The translations under genes and the position numbers were made by a program. A stretch of DNA of 64,000 nucleotides, from the NCBI RefSeq assembly GCF_017165765.1, contig NZ_JAFGZD010000007.1:62001-126000 (forward strand), read 5' to 3'. Positions 63,891 through 64,000 of the stretch are shown one piece after another. Position 1 is the stretch's first letter; each line of letters opens with the position of its first letter. The stretch comes from Pseudomonas capsici. GTDB lineage: Bacteria; Pseudomonadota; Gammaproteobacteria; Pseudomonadales; Pseudomonadaceae. Below the pieces are notes generated by a model that ran no database searches, was not told where the DNA came from, and saw only the letters and a program-made list of their open reading frames with translations.

Positions 63891-64000
63891 TCACTGCTGT
63901 TCAAGCAGCCAGCGACGCTCGCCCGGACGCAGTTGAGGCATCTCGCCTGCACCCGCCGCGTTGAGGGCCTGGAAGATTTCCAGTTGCTTGCCTTTGCGGG
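63891..64000 (-). CDS. C-terminal end of an unidentified protein (partial)
   Basis: A leftward frame closed by TGA at 63891-63893 encodes at least 36 residues, ending PQLRPGERRWLLEQQ. Its placement after a good convergent terminator and its codon use support a real gene. The rest lies outside the window, and I do not recognise the family from this tail. Confidence 0.55.
   Translation of the reverse strand, partial: RKGKQLEIFQALNAAGAGEMPQLRPGERRWLLEQQ

Overview
This is a bacterial chromosomal window, densely coding, fairly GC-rich, with no rRNA, tRNA, CRISPR array, prophage or intact insertion sequence that I can see. Gene content and local order (thrB–znuA/zur-znuCB–metNIQ; SCO–ctaB–ctaA–SURF1–coxC–ctaG–coxA–coxB–sulP–carbonic anhydrase; prlC–gamma-CA; trpI/trpBA; oxyR–recG; exbB-exbD-tonB) match the genus Pseudomonas. 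REP-type palindromes and the plant-associated gene complement suggest the P. syringae/fluorescens side of the genus. That assignment is from memory of gene order, not from a search.

Region 1 (1-10.4 kb): the start codon of a divergent polA, a small DUF2782 protein, homoserine kinase, the zinc uptake module (znuA divergent from zur-znuC-znuB, with a candidate Zur site between), a lipoprotein, the large catalase KatE, and the methionine importer metNIQ with a hairpin leader. Region 2 (10.4-22.3 kb): a long leftward block for an aa3-type cytochrome c oxidase whose subunit II carries a fused cytochrome c domain, together with its heme A synthesis and copper-assembly factors. An unnamed membrane-anchored protein in this block looks like a divergent SCO paralog. 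It is followed by a SulP transporter and a beta-carbonic anhydrase.

Region 3 (22.4-34 kb): a radical SAM protein, a compositionally unusual secreted PI-PLC-like protein with two C-terminal repeats, YheV-PrlC, a gamma-carbonic-anhydrase-like protein, a HAD phosphatase, a lipoprotein metallopeptidase, two small DUF1161 paralogs, OsmC, a luciferase-like oxidoreductase, dodecin and an ElaB/DUF883-type protein. Region 4 (34-41.5 kb): trpI divergent from trpBA, a CigR-like protein, then a five-gene cassette. This cassette holds a 2-oxoglutarate/Fe(II) amino-acid-hydroxylase-like enzyme (PF10014 type), a GNAT acetyltransferase, AzlC, AzlD and a convergent, overlapping LysR regulator. It is the most interesting candidate system here: its parts could hydroxylate, acetylate and export an amino acid.

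Region 5 (41.4-57.5 kb): a choline-O-sulfate module (LysR, betC, choX), a dicarboxylate/glutamate symporter, an SpmA-SpmB fusion, a DUF5924 protein, a membrane-anchored M16 peptidase homolog, a Na/Pi-PhoU protein, a delta-60 repeat protein flanked by two related direct repeats, a CitMHS citrate transporter, and a YbaK-HDOD fusion. Region 6 (57.5-64 kb): recG, oxyR, the exbB-exbD-tonB energy-coupling operon with a candidate Fur site, an NAD-dependent epimerase-like protein and the 3' end of an unidentified gene.
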